From the NCBI GenBank assembly GCA_903855995.1, contig CAIOAN010000002.1, forward strand, positions 62,001 through 126,000: a stretch of DNA of 64,000 bases, given 5' to 3'. This stretch comes from an uncultured Opitutia bacterium. Its GTDB lineage: Bacteria; Verrucomicrobiota; Verrucomicrobiia; Opitutales; UBA953. Shown here piece by piece: positions 43,660 to 51,292 of this stretch. The translations under genes and the position numbers were made by a program. Position 1 is the stretch's first letter. Every line of letters begins with the position of its first letter. The notes beneath the pieces were generated by a model that did not search any database, was not told the origin of the DNA, and worked only from the letters and a program-made list of their open reading frames with translations.

Positions 43660-44760
43660 ATGGCCAACAAGCCCGTGAAAGGATGGAAACCTGATGCGCC
43701 CTACAACGAGCTCCCTCCCCTACCCCCGTTGATGCCGCTGCAGACTCCAACCGTCCTCAAGGCGACGATTCGGGCCCGCGTGGCTTTAGCCGAGCTGAAT
43801 CGCCTAGCCGGCAAGCTACCCAATCCGGGAATCCTGGTGCGGACCCTCCCTCTGATGGAGGCGCGATGCTCCTCTGAGATCGAGAACATCGTGACGACGG
43901 ACGACATGCTCTTCCAGCGCGCCGACCTGCCAAGCGAGTCCACGCCACCCATCGTGCGCGAGGCTAGCCGTCACGCCGAGGCATTGCTCGAAGCCTACCA
44001 CGGGCTGAAGAAACTCCCGGTCTGCTCAAGGCTCGCGCAGCAGGTCTGCTCGCGGATCAAGGGACACCCCATGCCCATTCGCAAACTGCCCGGCACCGTC
44101 ATCGCGAGCCGCAAGCAGGTCATGTACACTCCGCCGGTCGGCGAGTCCGTAATCCGCGGGCTCCTGGCCAATTGGGAGACCTACCTTCACTCCGACGACG
44201 ACACGGATCCGCTCATCCGCATGGCTGTCGCGCATTATCAGTTCGAGGCCATCCACCCGTTCACGGACGGCAACGGTCGCACCGGCCGCATCCTCAACAG
44301 CCTTTACCTCACGGAAGCAGGCCTCTTGGAGCAACCGATTCTCTACCTCAGCCGCTACATCCTCGCCCATCGATCAGATTATTACCGACTACTGAACGCC
44401 GTCACAAGCCACGAGGCCTGGGAAGAGTGGGTGCTCTATATCCTTAATGGTGTCGTCGAAGTCGCCACCTGGACCGCAGGCAAGGTGCGGGAAATCCACA
44501 CCCTCTTGGAATCAACGCAGAAGCAAATCGTCAAGAAGTGCCCCGACCTACCCTTGGACGAGATCATGCGGGCCATCTTCGAGCAGCCCTACTGCCGGAT
44601 TCGCCACCTCGTGGACGCCGGCATCGCGAAGCGTGAAACCGCGTCGCTCTATCTCGTCCAGCTGACCAAGGCGGGCGTGCTCACCGAAATCAAGCAGGGG
44701 CGCGATAAACTCTTCCTTAATCACCGTCTCCTCCACCTACTGACCAACCCCGAAGGCTGA
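43660..44760 (+). CDS. Fic family protein, class II (N-terminal inhibitory helix)
   Basis: A 366-residue Fic protein that most likely transfers AMP from ATP to a Tyr, Ser or Thr of a target protein. The Fic motif is complete: HPFTDGNGRTGR, with catalytic His199. The inhibitory (S/T)xxxE(G/N) helix is in front of the Fic core, at Ser71-Glu75-Asn76 (SSEIENI), so the enzyme is class II and self-blocked by Glu75. An N-terminal Fic_N-type segment (LPPLPPLMPLQTPTVL) and a C-terminal winged-helix-like part (about 290-366) complete the common SoFic-type layout. Its target is unknown. No antitoxin gene is adjacent, consistent with internal inhibition. Confidence 0.93.
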   Translation: MANKPVKGWKPDAPYNELPPLPPLMPLQTPTVLKATIRARVALAELNRLAGKLPNPGILVRTLPLMEARCSSEIENIVTTDDMLFQRADLPSESTPPIVREASRHAEALLEAYHGLKKLPVCSRLAQQVCSRIKGHPMPIRKLPGTVIASRKQVMYTPPVGESVIRGLLANWETYLHSDDDTDPLIRMAVAHYQFEAIHPFTDGNGRTGRILNSLYLTEAGLLEQPILYLSRYILAHRSDYYRLLNAVTSHEAWEEWVLYILNGVVEVATWTAGKVREIHTLLESTQKQIVKKCPDLPLDEIMRAIFEQPYCRIRHLVDAGIAKRETASLYLVQLTKAGVLTEIKQGRDKLFLNHRLLHLLTNPEG

Positions 44761-44822
44761 CGATCGTAGACGTTTTGAAATGGTCATAGTTCTTGGTCAT
44801 ACCCGGACCGGCCCACTCGATC

Positions 44823-44844
44823 TTTGGTAGAGTTTTTGTTAACA
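44823..44844. repeat. Degenerate paired repeat, possible end of an older integrative element
   Basis: TTTGGTAGAG followed 12 bp later by TTTGTTAACA. Compare TTTGCTAGAG, present twice at the same 12-bp step at 54051-54072. It lies 91 bp before att copy 1, close to the distances seen for the other right-end pairs (73 and 85 bp). Confidence 0.4.
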
Positions 44845-44935
44845 TCAGGCCAATCAGACTCAGCCGAAGCCCCCTTTCAGGCCCGCTCCTGATACGTAAA
44901 GCACGCAAACTCCGTCAGTTCGGATTTTGCGGAAC

Positions 44936-44962
44936 AAAGTGGCGGAGAGGATGGGATTCGAA
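44936..44962 (-). other. att site 1: 3' end of a tRNA-Ser gene
   Basis: A 27-bp sequence shared exactly with 48924-48950 and 53945-53971. On the minus strand it reads TTCGAATCCCATCCTCTCC-G-CCA: T loop, T-stem 3' arm, acceptor 3' strand, discriminator G73 and CCA of a tRNA with the serine pattern. The rest of the tRNA is absent. Such 3' tRNA duplicates are the attachment sites left by tyrosine integrases. Confidence 0.8.
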
Positions 44963-45012
44963 GTCCTTTCCTCATAGCAGAAACCTTAATGTTTATTGGT
45001 ATTTGGCGTTTC

Positions 45013-45034
45013 GTTGGACAAATCATTGGACAAC
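45013..45034. repeat. Paired TTGGACAA repeat, left end of element 1
   Basis: Two direct copies of TTGGACAA (45014-45021 and 45026-45033), 12 bp apart, 51 bp inside att 1. The spacing of about one helical turn suits arm-type integrase binding sites. Confidence 0.6.
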
Positions 45035-45145
45035 TTAACGACTAAATCAGCCTAATCCTGCAGAACGTGCAAACAAGTGAAATCTTTCCGGCATATGAAC
45101 CATGAGGTCAGGCCGTACTCAGACGATGCCTAAACCAGCGTTCGG

Positions 45146-45190
45146 CCCCCAAGTAACATTTCAATCGGCCCCACAAACCGTCCCCAATCA
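45146..45190. mobile_element. Inverted MITE/IS-like end matching 42544-42590
   Basis: The 28 bases at 45146-45173 match the reverse complement of 42563-42590 at 25 positions, and the bases beyond (to CCCCAATCA at 45190) still resemble the outer end TGATCGGG. With the left end it brackets 2.6 kb holding DUF1003 and fic. It also lies inside element 1, just after its left repeat pair, so it may instead be an independent relic. The remainder of 44963-45283 has no gene. Confidence 0.5.
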
Positions 45191-45229
45191 GGTTATTCCA
45201 AACTGCGACAAACATCCGTTGACATGCCG

Positions 45230-45354
45230 CCCTGCCGACTCAGGGTGGCCCTCGCAGTCGTAGTGCATCTCGCAAGACGGTAGGTGAGAGAACGACCGCA
45301 TAGTCCATTCAACGGAAAAGCTTTTTTTAAAAAACGGGCAATCCACCCGTTTTT
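45230..45354 (+). promoter_or_regulatory. Structured leader with intrinsic terminator ahead of the autotransporter gene
   Basis: Three stems can form in order: CCCTG/CAGGG (45230-45234 and 45241-45245), GCAGTCGT/ACGACCGC with one mismatch (45254-45261 and 45292-45299), and a terminator AAAAACGGG/CCCGTTTTT (45330-45338 and 45346-45354). The terminator falls upstream of the signal-peptide codons and inside the formal reading frame. This is the layout of an attenuator or riboswitch, but no known class is recognised. Confidence 0.4.
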
Positions 45355-48300
45355 AGTCAAAAATTCACTCCAACTTCCGCCCTTCGGGCATCAGCGAAAT
45401 AAATCGAAGGGGAACTCCGAGCGGACGACTGGTCGACTTCGAAGGGCGGGCTTCGCTCTATCCGTTAGTTTGGCTCTCTGCACCTTTAAGCTACAGGCTG
45501 CCAACTACATCTTCCAGGGCGACGCGAGCATCCCGGCTGGCATCTCCGGGGATGTCTACACGGTATCTGGCCTACTCACCGCCGACGTCTCCGGGGGCAC
45601 GATCTACGCAGGCTCACTCGCCGCTTCTGCCGTCTCTGGCGGCGATATGCATGTGGTCGGTGAAGCCAGCGTCACCACGATGACCGCGGGCGTGATTGAA
45701 GCAGCATCACTCACTTCGGCAACAGTCTCCGGCGGCACGATTCGCACCTCCGGTGATGCGACTATCGCAACATTCAGCAACACAAGCCTAGTCGCGGGCG
45801 GCATGGTTACGGTCACGACGATGACCTCAGGGAGCATCAGCGCCGGCTCGCTGTACGCGACAACGGTGACCGGTGGCTCAATCCATACGACCGGCGATGC
45901 ACATATCACCACCCTGAGCGGTGCCTCCATGGTCGTCGATGGCGCCGCCTTCTTCACGACGATTGCTTCCGGCACACTTACCGTCAACGGACCAGTTACG
46001 ATCACCACGATCTCGTCTGGCTCCTTCACGCTGAACGGCAACGTCGTCCTCACCACCTTCTCGGCCGGCTCTCTCAGCCTCAACGGCATGACTACGAGTA
46101 TCCTCACGCTAAGCGGAGGCACCATCGACCTCGGGGCGACGAACCTGACACTTTCCAGCGGCATCTTCGCTGGTACATTCACGGGGGGCACGGGCACCAT
46201 CACCAAGGAGGGAGCCGGGACCCTCACGTTCGCTCAAACCAACGCCTTCGGCGGTTCGCTTCTGATTACCGGCGGCATCCTGGCCGCCACGGTGCCCGGC
46301 GCCCTCAGCGGCGTCACGGCCATCAGCGTGCAGGGCGCCAGCTTGCTCGCCGTGGATTATAACACCGCAGCAACCTTACGCCTGGATGCCACAGCCACCG
46401 CGGCCATCTCGGGCTCGAACCTCACTCTCGGGGCGGTGATCAATGAGAATTCTTCGACGGCGCAAGCGTTGGATTTCACCGGTATCGCTGGCACCATCAC
46501 CCTGCTCTCCCTCACGGGCTCTGGCATCAGCAGCTTCGATAGCCAGGCCACGATTCTCGGCGGCATCCCGAGCGGCACGGTCATCGTGACTGGCCTCCTA
46601 ACCGCTAACATCACCGGCGGCACCGTCACCGCTGCCGCGCTGACCGGCAATATCTCTGGCGGCAACGTCGCCGTCACCGGCCTCCTCACAGGTAACGTGA
46701 GTGCGGGTGCTGGGATGGTTTCAGCCGGATCCATGACAGGAGACGCCGGTAGCTCCGTCAGCGTAACGGGCCTGCTGACCGGCAACATCACCGGCGGAAC
46801 CAACGCCTTTGGTTCGGTCTCCGCGATCACGGTCTCAGGCGGCACCAACAGCGTGGGTGGCGCGGCCACGATTGGCTCGGTCTCGGGCGGGACTACCACC
46901 GTGAGTGGCGTCGCCGCCCTGACGACCGTCTCCGACGGCACGCTCCATCTCAACGGCGCCACCGCGACCATCACCCACCTCAACGGTGGTACCATTGCCT
47001 TGGGCTCGACCATCCTGACTGTCGACGACGGCACCTCTGCCGGCGTCATCGCCGGCGCGACCGGTTCGCTGATCAAGAACTCCGCCGGCACCCTCATCCT
47101 CTCCGGCGCCAACACCTACGGCGGCACCACGACAATCACGGCCGGCATATTGCAGGTCGGCAATGGCGGTGCGGCGGGTACGCTCGGGGTCGGCGACATC
47201 ACGAATAACGCCGCCTTTGTCCATAAACGGAGCGATGATCTAACTTTCGGTAAAACAATTACCGGCACCGGTAGCTTCACCCAGGCTGGCACGGGCAACC
47301 TGACCCTTTCCGGCGCCAATACCTACTCTGGCGCCACCACGGTCTCCGCGGGGACGCTCACGGTCACTGCCCTGGGCGACGGTACTCACGCCAGCCCCAT
47401 GGGCATCACCGCTTTGACCGATCCCACGAAGCTGATCGTGGGCTTGGGAGCCGTGCTGAACATCGAAGCCAGCTCTACCCAGACCACCGACCGAAGCATG
47501 ACTATGGCCGCAGGCGCCGTGCTCGCCTCCTCGGGGGCCGGGGCGGTGAAATTTAGCAGCAACGCCCAAGTCGCCCTCGCAGGTGCTAGTCCAACGCTCA
47601 GCCTCAGTGGAAGCGGCTTGGGTGAAAACACGTTCGGCGCGTCGCTAGCCGATGGATCCAGTCCGATCGGCGTGGTTATCAAAGATGGGGTCGGCACCTG
47701 GGTGCTCTCGGGCGCCCCGAATCGCTTCAGGGGCGACATCCGGCTGGAAGTGTCGGGCGGCACTATCGGCCTAGGTAACGACGCCCTACCGTCGACCGTC
47801 ACGATTGCGGTTTCTAATGCCGCTCCGGTGACCGTGCGCTGGGAGTCGGGTAACACAATGGACATTTCCGCGAATCTCAATCTCGCCGCCGGCGCGAAAG
47901 TGACGCTTAACATGTCCGGCAACGTTACCCTTGCCAACCCGATCACCTTCCCAAGCGGGGCGGCCGTCGACCTGACCAAAGCCGGCGCCGGTACGATGAC
48001 CCTAGGTGCCGGTAATTCCGGCTTCACGGGAACGTTTACGCAGGCCTCCGGCGCCACCAATGTTACCCACTCCGCGGCGCTCGGCTCGGCGGCGGTGAAC
48101 GTCAGCGGCGGGCACCTCGCGATTAATGCAGCAATCACGAATACCGTGACCGTTGGCCCGGGCGGTACTCTGGATGGATCTGGCTCAACCGGCGCGGTCA
48201 TCGTCTATGCAGGCGGCATCCTTAGTCCCGGCAATTCGCCAGGCACGCACACCGAGTCTTCGACCACAATGGCGGGTGGCTCAACCTTCGAGTGGCAAGT

Positions 48301-48742
48301 GCAGGATGCGACCGATCTAGGTAAGTATGATCATCTGAACGTCAGCGGCACGCTCGACCTCAGCGGGGCTTCGATCGCCAATCCGATTCACTTCAAGATT
48401 GTGGCGCTGGATGGCACCGTCGGCGGCTCTACGCCCGGTGCGCCGGATAATTTCTCTTCGCACACGATTCGAACCTTTAACGTCTTTACAGTGGGCTCGG
48501 TAAATCTTGGTTCAAATTCCAACATCAGCGACGTCTTCAGTTTTGATGTGAGTCAGTTCCAGTACACTGAGAGCACGGCTTCGAACGCTGGACTTTGGTC
48601 ACTGGATTACAACGCGACCAATGGGGTTGTCACGCTGACCGCTATACCCGAGCCATCGACTTATGGACTAAGCATCGGTGCTCTCGCCTTAGCCTTGGCC
48701 GCTACCAAAAGACGTCGGCCCAAGCTTCATCCAGACGCCTGA
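45284..48742 (+). CDS. Autotransporter-associated beta-strand repeat protein with PEP-CTERM sorting tag
   Basis: A 1152-codon frame for a surface/exopolysaccharide-associated beta-helix protein. The start is uncertain: the only usual start codon before the signal peptide (RRAGFALSVSLALCTFKLQAA, about residues 53-73) is GTG 45284, which lies inside a structured leader. The body is Gly/Thr/Ser-rich, with many VTGLLTxNxTGG strands and at least three PATR-type units: KEGAGTLTFAQTNAFGG, KNSAGTLILSGANTYGG and QAGTGNLTLSGANTYSG. The C-terminus has PEPSTYGLSIGALALALAA followed by KRRR, a PEP-CTERM tag recognised by exosortase/EpsH systems. There is no outer-membrane barrel domain. It is the sole cargo of element 1. 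Confidence 0.85.
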   Translation: MRERPHSPFNGKAFFKKRAIHPFLVKNSLQLPPFGHQRNKSKGNSERTTGRLRRAGFALSVSLALCTFKLQAANYIFQGDASIPAGISGDVYTVSGLLTADVSGGTIYAGSLAASAVSGGDMHVVGEASVTTMTAGVIEAASLTSATVSGGTIRTSGDATIATFSNTSLVAGGMVTVTTMTSGSISAGSLYATTVTGGSIHTTGDAHITTLSGASMVVDGAAFFTTIASGTLTVNGPVTITTISSGSFTLNGNVVLTTFSAGSLSLNGMTTSILTLSGGTIDLGATNLTLSSGIFAGTFTGGTGTITKEGAGTLTFAQTNAFGGSLLITGGILAATVPGALSGVTAISVQGASLLAVDYNTAATLRLDATATAAISGSNLTLGAVINENSSTAQALDFTGIAGTITLLSLTGSGISSFDSQATILGGIPSGTVIVTGLLTANITGGTVTAAALTGNISGGNVAVTGLLTGNVSAGAGMVSAGSMTGDAGSSVSVTGLLTGNITGGTNAFGSVSAITVSGGTNSVGGAATIGSVSGGTTTVSGVAALTTVSDGTLHLNGATATITHLNGGTIALGSTILTVDDGTSAGVIAGATGSLIKNSAGTLILSGANTYGGTTTITAGILQVGNGGAAGTLGVGDITNNAAFVHKRSDDLTFGKTITGTGSFTQAGTGNLTLSGANTYSGATTVSAGTLTVTALGDGTHASPMGITALTDPTKLIVGLGAVLNIEASSTQTTDRSMTMAAGAVLASSGAGAVKFSSNAQVALAGASPTLSLSGSGLGENTFGASLADGSSPIGVVIKDGVGTWVLSGAPNRFRGDIRLEVSGGTIGLGNDALPSTVTIAVSNAAPVTVRWESGNTMDISANLNLAAGAKVTLNMSGNVTLANPITFPSGAAVDLTKAGAGTMTLGAGNSGFTGTFTQASGATNVTHSAALGSAAVNVSGGHLAINAAITNTVTVGPGGTLDGSGSTGAVIVYAGGILSPGNSPGTHTESSTTMAGGSTFEWQVQDATDLGKYDHLNVSGTLDLSGASIANPIHFKIVALDGTVGGSTPGAPDNFSSHTIRTFNVFTVGSVNLGSNSNISDVFSFDVSQFQYTESTASNAGLWSLDYNATNGVVTLTAIPEPSTYGLSIGALALALAATKRRRPKLHPDA

Positions 48743-48831
48743 CTGACCAGGTCAATCTAAGCGAGGCCAGCTGAAATTTAGCCGATATAGCGAAATCCGA
48801 TTTTACCTCAGCAAAGAGAGCGTGGGTTTCA

Positions 48832-48850
48832 TTGGACAACCATTGGACAA
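48832..48850. repeat. Paired TTGGACAA repeat, right end of element 1
   Basis: Two direct copies of TTGGACAA (48832-48839 and 48843-48850), 11 bp apart, 73 bp before att 2. Same type and same direction as the left-end pair of this element. Confidence 0.6.
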
Positions 48851-48882
48851 GATATGATCTAATTTGCATAAAAGCCTGACAA

Positions 48883-48907
48883 AAAAACCGCGTTGTGCGC
48901 GGTTTTT
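48883..48907 (+). terminator. Rho-independent terminator near the right end of element 1
   Basis: A perfect 10-bp stem AAAAACCGCG/CGCGGTTTTT (48883-48892 and 48898-48907) with a 5-base loop. It is 140 bp after the autotransporter stop and 17 bp before att 2. Its A/T flanks let it act on both strands, shielding the junction. Confidence 0.85.
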
Positions 48908-48923
48908 AAGTCGGATTTGAGCG

Positions 48924-48950
48924 AAAGTGGCGGAGAGGATGGGATTCGAA
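48924..48950 (-). other. att site 2: 3' end of a tRNA-Ser gene
   Basis: Exact 27-bp copy of the tRNA-Ser 3' end found at att 1 and att 3. To the right, GTCAGACTTT departs from tRNA sequence, so no complete tRNA is present. It marks the junction between elements 1 and 2. Confidence 0.8.
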
Positions 48951-48997
48951 GTCAGACTTTGCGTCTGTATGTCGTTGACCTTCAACGACCGAGCTTT

Positions 48998-49018
48998 TTT
49001 GCGGACAGTTTGCGGACA
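48998..49018. repeat. Paired TTTGCGGACA repeat, left end of element 2
   Basis: TTTGCGGACA at 48998-49007 and 49009-49018, an 11-bp step, 48 bp inside att 2. Confidence 0.6.
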
Positions 49019-49099
49019 AATTAACTGCCAACTCTGCTAATTTACCCGACTGATTTTAGCGCGCAAGCCTGAACCTTTTAGGCGCTCCCAAGCCTTCCA

Positions 49100-49618
49100 C
49101 TACTTCGGCGCCTTCTCGGCGTTCAGTTTGTTGAGCATCTCGGTCCTCTCGTTGAGCAGGCGCACGACTTCATTGCGGTCGTCGACGACCTTCTTGAAGG
49201 CCTCATTCTGCCGCCGGATCGCATCGTTCTGTTCGGCAATGACGGCGTTCTGCTTACGGATGGAATCATTCTGCCTAGCGATGGCATCATGGGCCGCGCC
49301 GAGATCCGCCTTGGCCTGCAGCAAACCAGCCTCGGCCTTGCGCAGTGAGGTCGTGGTCTTCAGTGCCTCAGATTTGAGCAGGGCTTCAGATTTCTTCAGT
49401 TCCGTCACGCGCGATTCCAGCGTACGAATCTCCGCCGCATAGGTGTCGGCAAGCTTCGCCGCATCGAAAGCCTTCTTCTCCGTAACCGCTACCTGTCCGC
49501 CGACCTCGGTGAGCTCGGCGCGGAGCAAAGCCTCCCGTCGCCACTGCGCGACGCAGAAGCACGCCAAAGCCACGGAAAGCGCCGCAAAAACAATGGTCCA
49601 GCGCGAAGGGGTGCTCAT
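49100..49618 (-). CDS. Membrane-anchored coiled-coil protein
   Basis: A 172-residue protein with one N-terminal membrane helix (WTIVFAALSVALACFCVAQW, residues 7-26), the rest a long coiled coil. Near residues 112-145 there are heptad-like repeats of the form RQNDSIR-KQNAVIA-EQNDAIR-RQNEAFK. Its start overlaps the exbD stop by 4 bases, so it belongs to the TonB operon. It might span the periplasm or space the ExbBD complex, but nothing in the sequence shows its function. Confidence 0.75.
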   Translation of the reverse strand: MSTPSRWTIVFAALSVALACFCVAQWRREALLRAELTEVGGQVAVTEKKAFDAAKLADTYAAEIRTLESRVTELKKSEALLKSEALKTTTSLRKAEAGLLQAKADLGAAHDAIARQNDSIRKQNAVIAEQNDAIRRQNEAFKKVVDDRNEVVRLLNERTEMLNKLNAEKAPK

Positions 49619-50031
49619 TTGGATTCAGCGGACTTGACGGTGAAGGCGACTTTCTGGACGCCGGCACCACGCACGAAGTCGAGGACGGAGATCATCTTGC
49701 CGTGCGGCGTATCGCGATCGCCAGCAATATAGACCGTGACGGCGGCGTTATCCTTCACGCGCTTGAGCAGCAAGGCGCGCAGGTCGGGCAGAGTGACGAG
49801 GTCCTTTTCGACGAAAACCTTACCATCACGGTCGATGGACAGCGTCACGGCGTCGGGCTTGAAATCGGTCTTTGCGTTCGAGGCACCTTCAAGGTTCACC
49901 GGCATGCTGCGATTCTTGTGCATGGTGAGACTGACCATCATAAAGGCGGCCAGTAGGAAGAACATGATGTCAATCAGTGGGATGATTTCCAACCGCGGCC
50001 GGCGATGGCCGATGGGCGAGGCGATTTTCAT
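49615..50031 (-). CDS. exbD: ExbD/TolR family biopolymer transport protein
   Basis: A 138-residue inner-membrane protein. A short cytoplasmic start (IGHRRPRLEIIPLID) leads into one membrane helix, IDIMFFLLAAFMMVSL, whose Asp is the proton-carrying residue of ExbD/TolR. The periplasmic domain ends in HGKMISVLDFVRGAGVQKVAF, the typical fold. With ExbB it forms the proton-driven motor that powers TonB. Its ends overlap both neighbours by 4 bases (exbB upstream, the coiled-coil gene downstream), so the operon is tightly coupled. Confidence 0.92.
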   Translation of the reverse strand: MKIASPIGHRRPRLEIIPLIDIMFFLLAAFMMVSLTMHKNRSMPVNLEGASNAKTDFKPDAVTLSIDRDGKVFVEKDLVTLPDLRALLLKRVKDNAAVTVYIAGDRDTPHGKMISVLDFVRGAGVQKVAFTVKSAESK

Positions 50032-50654
50032 CGGCGGGCCTGCTTTTGGGCGGCTACCTGCAGGGTAGTCGCCGCGGACTCGATGTCGGCCTGCAGGCCG
50101 GCGAGACGGGTTGTCAGGATGTTCAGCGGAATCAACGTCGTGATGGCGATGCCCAGGCCCGCCGCGGTCGCGATGAGCGCCTCGCCGATGCCGCCCGTGA
50201 CCTTGGAGACCGCCAGCTCATCGGTGCCGATAGAATTAAAGGAGGCCATGATACCCGTGACCGTACCCAGCAGGCCGAGCAATGGTGCGAGGGTCACCAG
50301 GGTGTCAAGAGTCGGAATGAAACGGCCGGCCTCCCGGAGTTCACGGGAAGCAGCCACTTGAATCGCACCCTCCATTGAGGTCTCGCGATGCTCAAGCCCT
50401 GCGGCCAGGACCTTGGCCACGGGATCCTGCGAGGATTCGGCGAGTTTGGCGGCTTCTTCCCAGCGACCATGCTCGGCCGACTCCAGCACCTTGGCGACGA
50501 GGGTGGTATCGCGACGGGCAGTCTGCCGGAACCACCAAAGCAGGCGTTCGCCGGCTACGGCGACCGCGACGACCGCCGCGATGAGCAGCGGATACATGAT
50601 GGGGCCGCCCTTGATGAAAAGGTCGACCACGACGTTAGCGAGGATGGGTTGCAT
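50028..50654 (-). CDS. exbB: ExbB/TolQ/MotA family proton channel protein
   Basis: A 208-residue protein with three membrane helices: one near the N-terminus (MYPLLIAAVVAVAVAGERLLWW) and two around residues 115-190 (LVTLAPLLGLLGTVTGIMASF and GGIGEALIATAAGLGIAITTLIPLN). LAPLLGLLGTVTGIM and GEALIATAAGLGIAI are the signature of the MotA/TolQ/ExbB channel family. It assembles as a pentamer around ExbD and uses the proton gradient to energise TonB. It lies 6 bp after tonB and overlaps exbD by 4 bp. Confidence 0.93.
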   Translation of the reverse strand: MQPILANVVVDLFIKGGPIMYPLLIAAVVAVAVAGERLLWWFRQTARRDTTLVAKVLESAEHGRWEEAAKLAESSQDPVAKVLAAGLEHRETSMEGAIQVAASRELREAGRFIPTLDTLVTLAPLLGLLGTVTGIMASFNSIGTDELAVSKVTGGIGEALIATAAGLGIAITTLIPLNILTTRLAGLQADIESAATTLQVAAQKQARR

Positions 50655-50660
50655 GAGTGA

Positions 50661-51290
50661 TTATTGGAGTTCGAAGATGAAAGGAATCAGGTAAAGGCGA
50701 CGAGCGCCGGGAGCCCAAGACCAGTTGGCCTTGACCCAATCGAGCACATGACGGTCGAGCAGGTCATGCCCGGAGGTCTCGCGTAACTTAAGGTCGGTGA
50801 TGCTACCCGAAGGTGAGATCTCGACGAGCAGCTGCAGTTTACCCTGCATCCCCTGCTGCCTCGCCCACCGCGGATAAGGCGGATTCGGGAAAACGCCGGC
50901 GGAATTTGGCGTGAAAGCAATCGGTGCGGCCAGCGAGCGCGGCGCCGAAGAATCGAAAGGCTTGAGGGAAGATAATCCAGGCATCACTGGCGCGACCAAA
51001 GGTGCCACCGCTTCGGCGACGGGTACGACAGTAGGAATCGCGGGCGCGGCCGCCGGCGTCGCGACTTCTGGAGCAACTTCCGACGGAACCGCAACTGGCG
51101 CGGGGGCCTGCGGGGGCGGTACGAAGACCTCGGCAGCCAAATCATCGGAACGGGTCTTCTTATCAAAATGCGCGATAACCACTGGCCGGGCGAAGAAACC
51201 GACCGCGCAAATGACCACGACTGATGCGACCAAGGCTGCTAGCCAGGCCAGGGTGCGGTCCGTGCGATGATCTTCAGCGGCGGAGAGCAT
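50661..51290 (-). CDS. tonB: TonB family energy transducer
   Basis: A 209-residue protein: an N-terminal membrane anchor (LAWLAALVASVVVICAVGFFA), a Pro/Ala/Val-rich periplasm-spanning stretch (residues about 55-110), and a C-terminal TonB domain with NPPYPRWARQQGMQGKLQL and VEISPSGSITDLKL, ending FIFELQ. It passes energy from ExbBD to the TonB-dependent receptor, whose stop is 2 bp upstream. Having a private TonB beside its receptor implies a dedicated uptake system. Confidence 0.92.
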   Translation of the reverse strand: MLSAAEDHRTDRTLAWLAALVASVVVICAVGFFARPVVIAHFDKKTRSDDLAAEVFVPPPQAPAPVAVPSEVAPEVATPAAAPAIPTVVPVAEAVAPLVAPVMPGLSSLKPFDSSAPRSLAAPIAFTPNSAGVFPNPPYPRWARQQGMQGKLQLLVEISPSGSITDLKLRETSGHDLLDRHVLDWVKANWSWAPGARRLYLIPFIFELQ

Positions 51291-51292
51291 AA

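Larger units (their letters stand above)
44936..48950. mobile_element. Integrative element 1 (no integrase), cargo: autotransporter/PEP-CTERM gene
   Basis: A 4.0-kb unit bounded by tRNA-Ser att copies 1 and 2. Just inside each end is a pair of TTGGACAA direct repeats (45014-45033 and 48832-48850), a repeat type not seen near the other elements. The only gene is the 1152-codon autotransporter-repeat protein. There is no recombinase, so if still mobile it needs help in trans. Confidence 0.65.

Noticed and set aside
45220-45250. A sigma-70 promoter starting with TTGACA at 45219
   Set aside because: No -10-like hexamer is found 16-18 bp downstream; the sequence there is AGGGTG.
46357-48201. Minus-strand frames of 200-270 codons within the autotransporter gene
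   Set aside because: Val/Pro/Thr-rich shadow of the repetitive Gly/Thr-coding strand; no start signals or domains.
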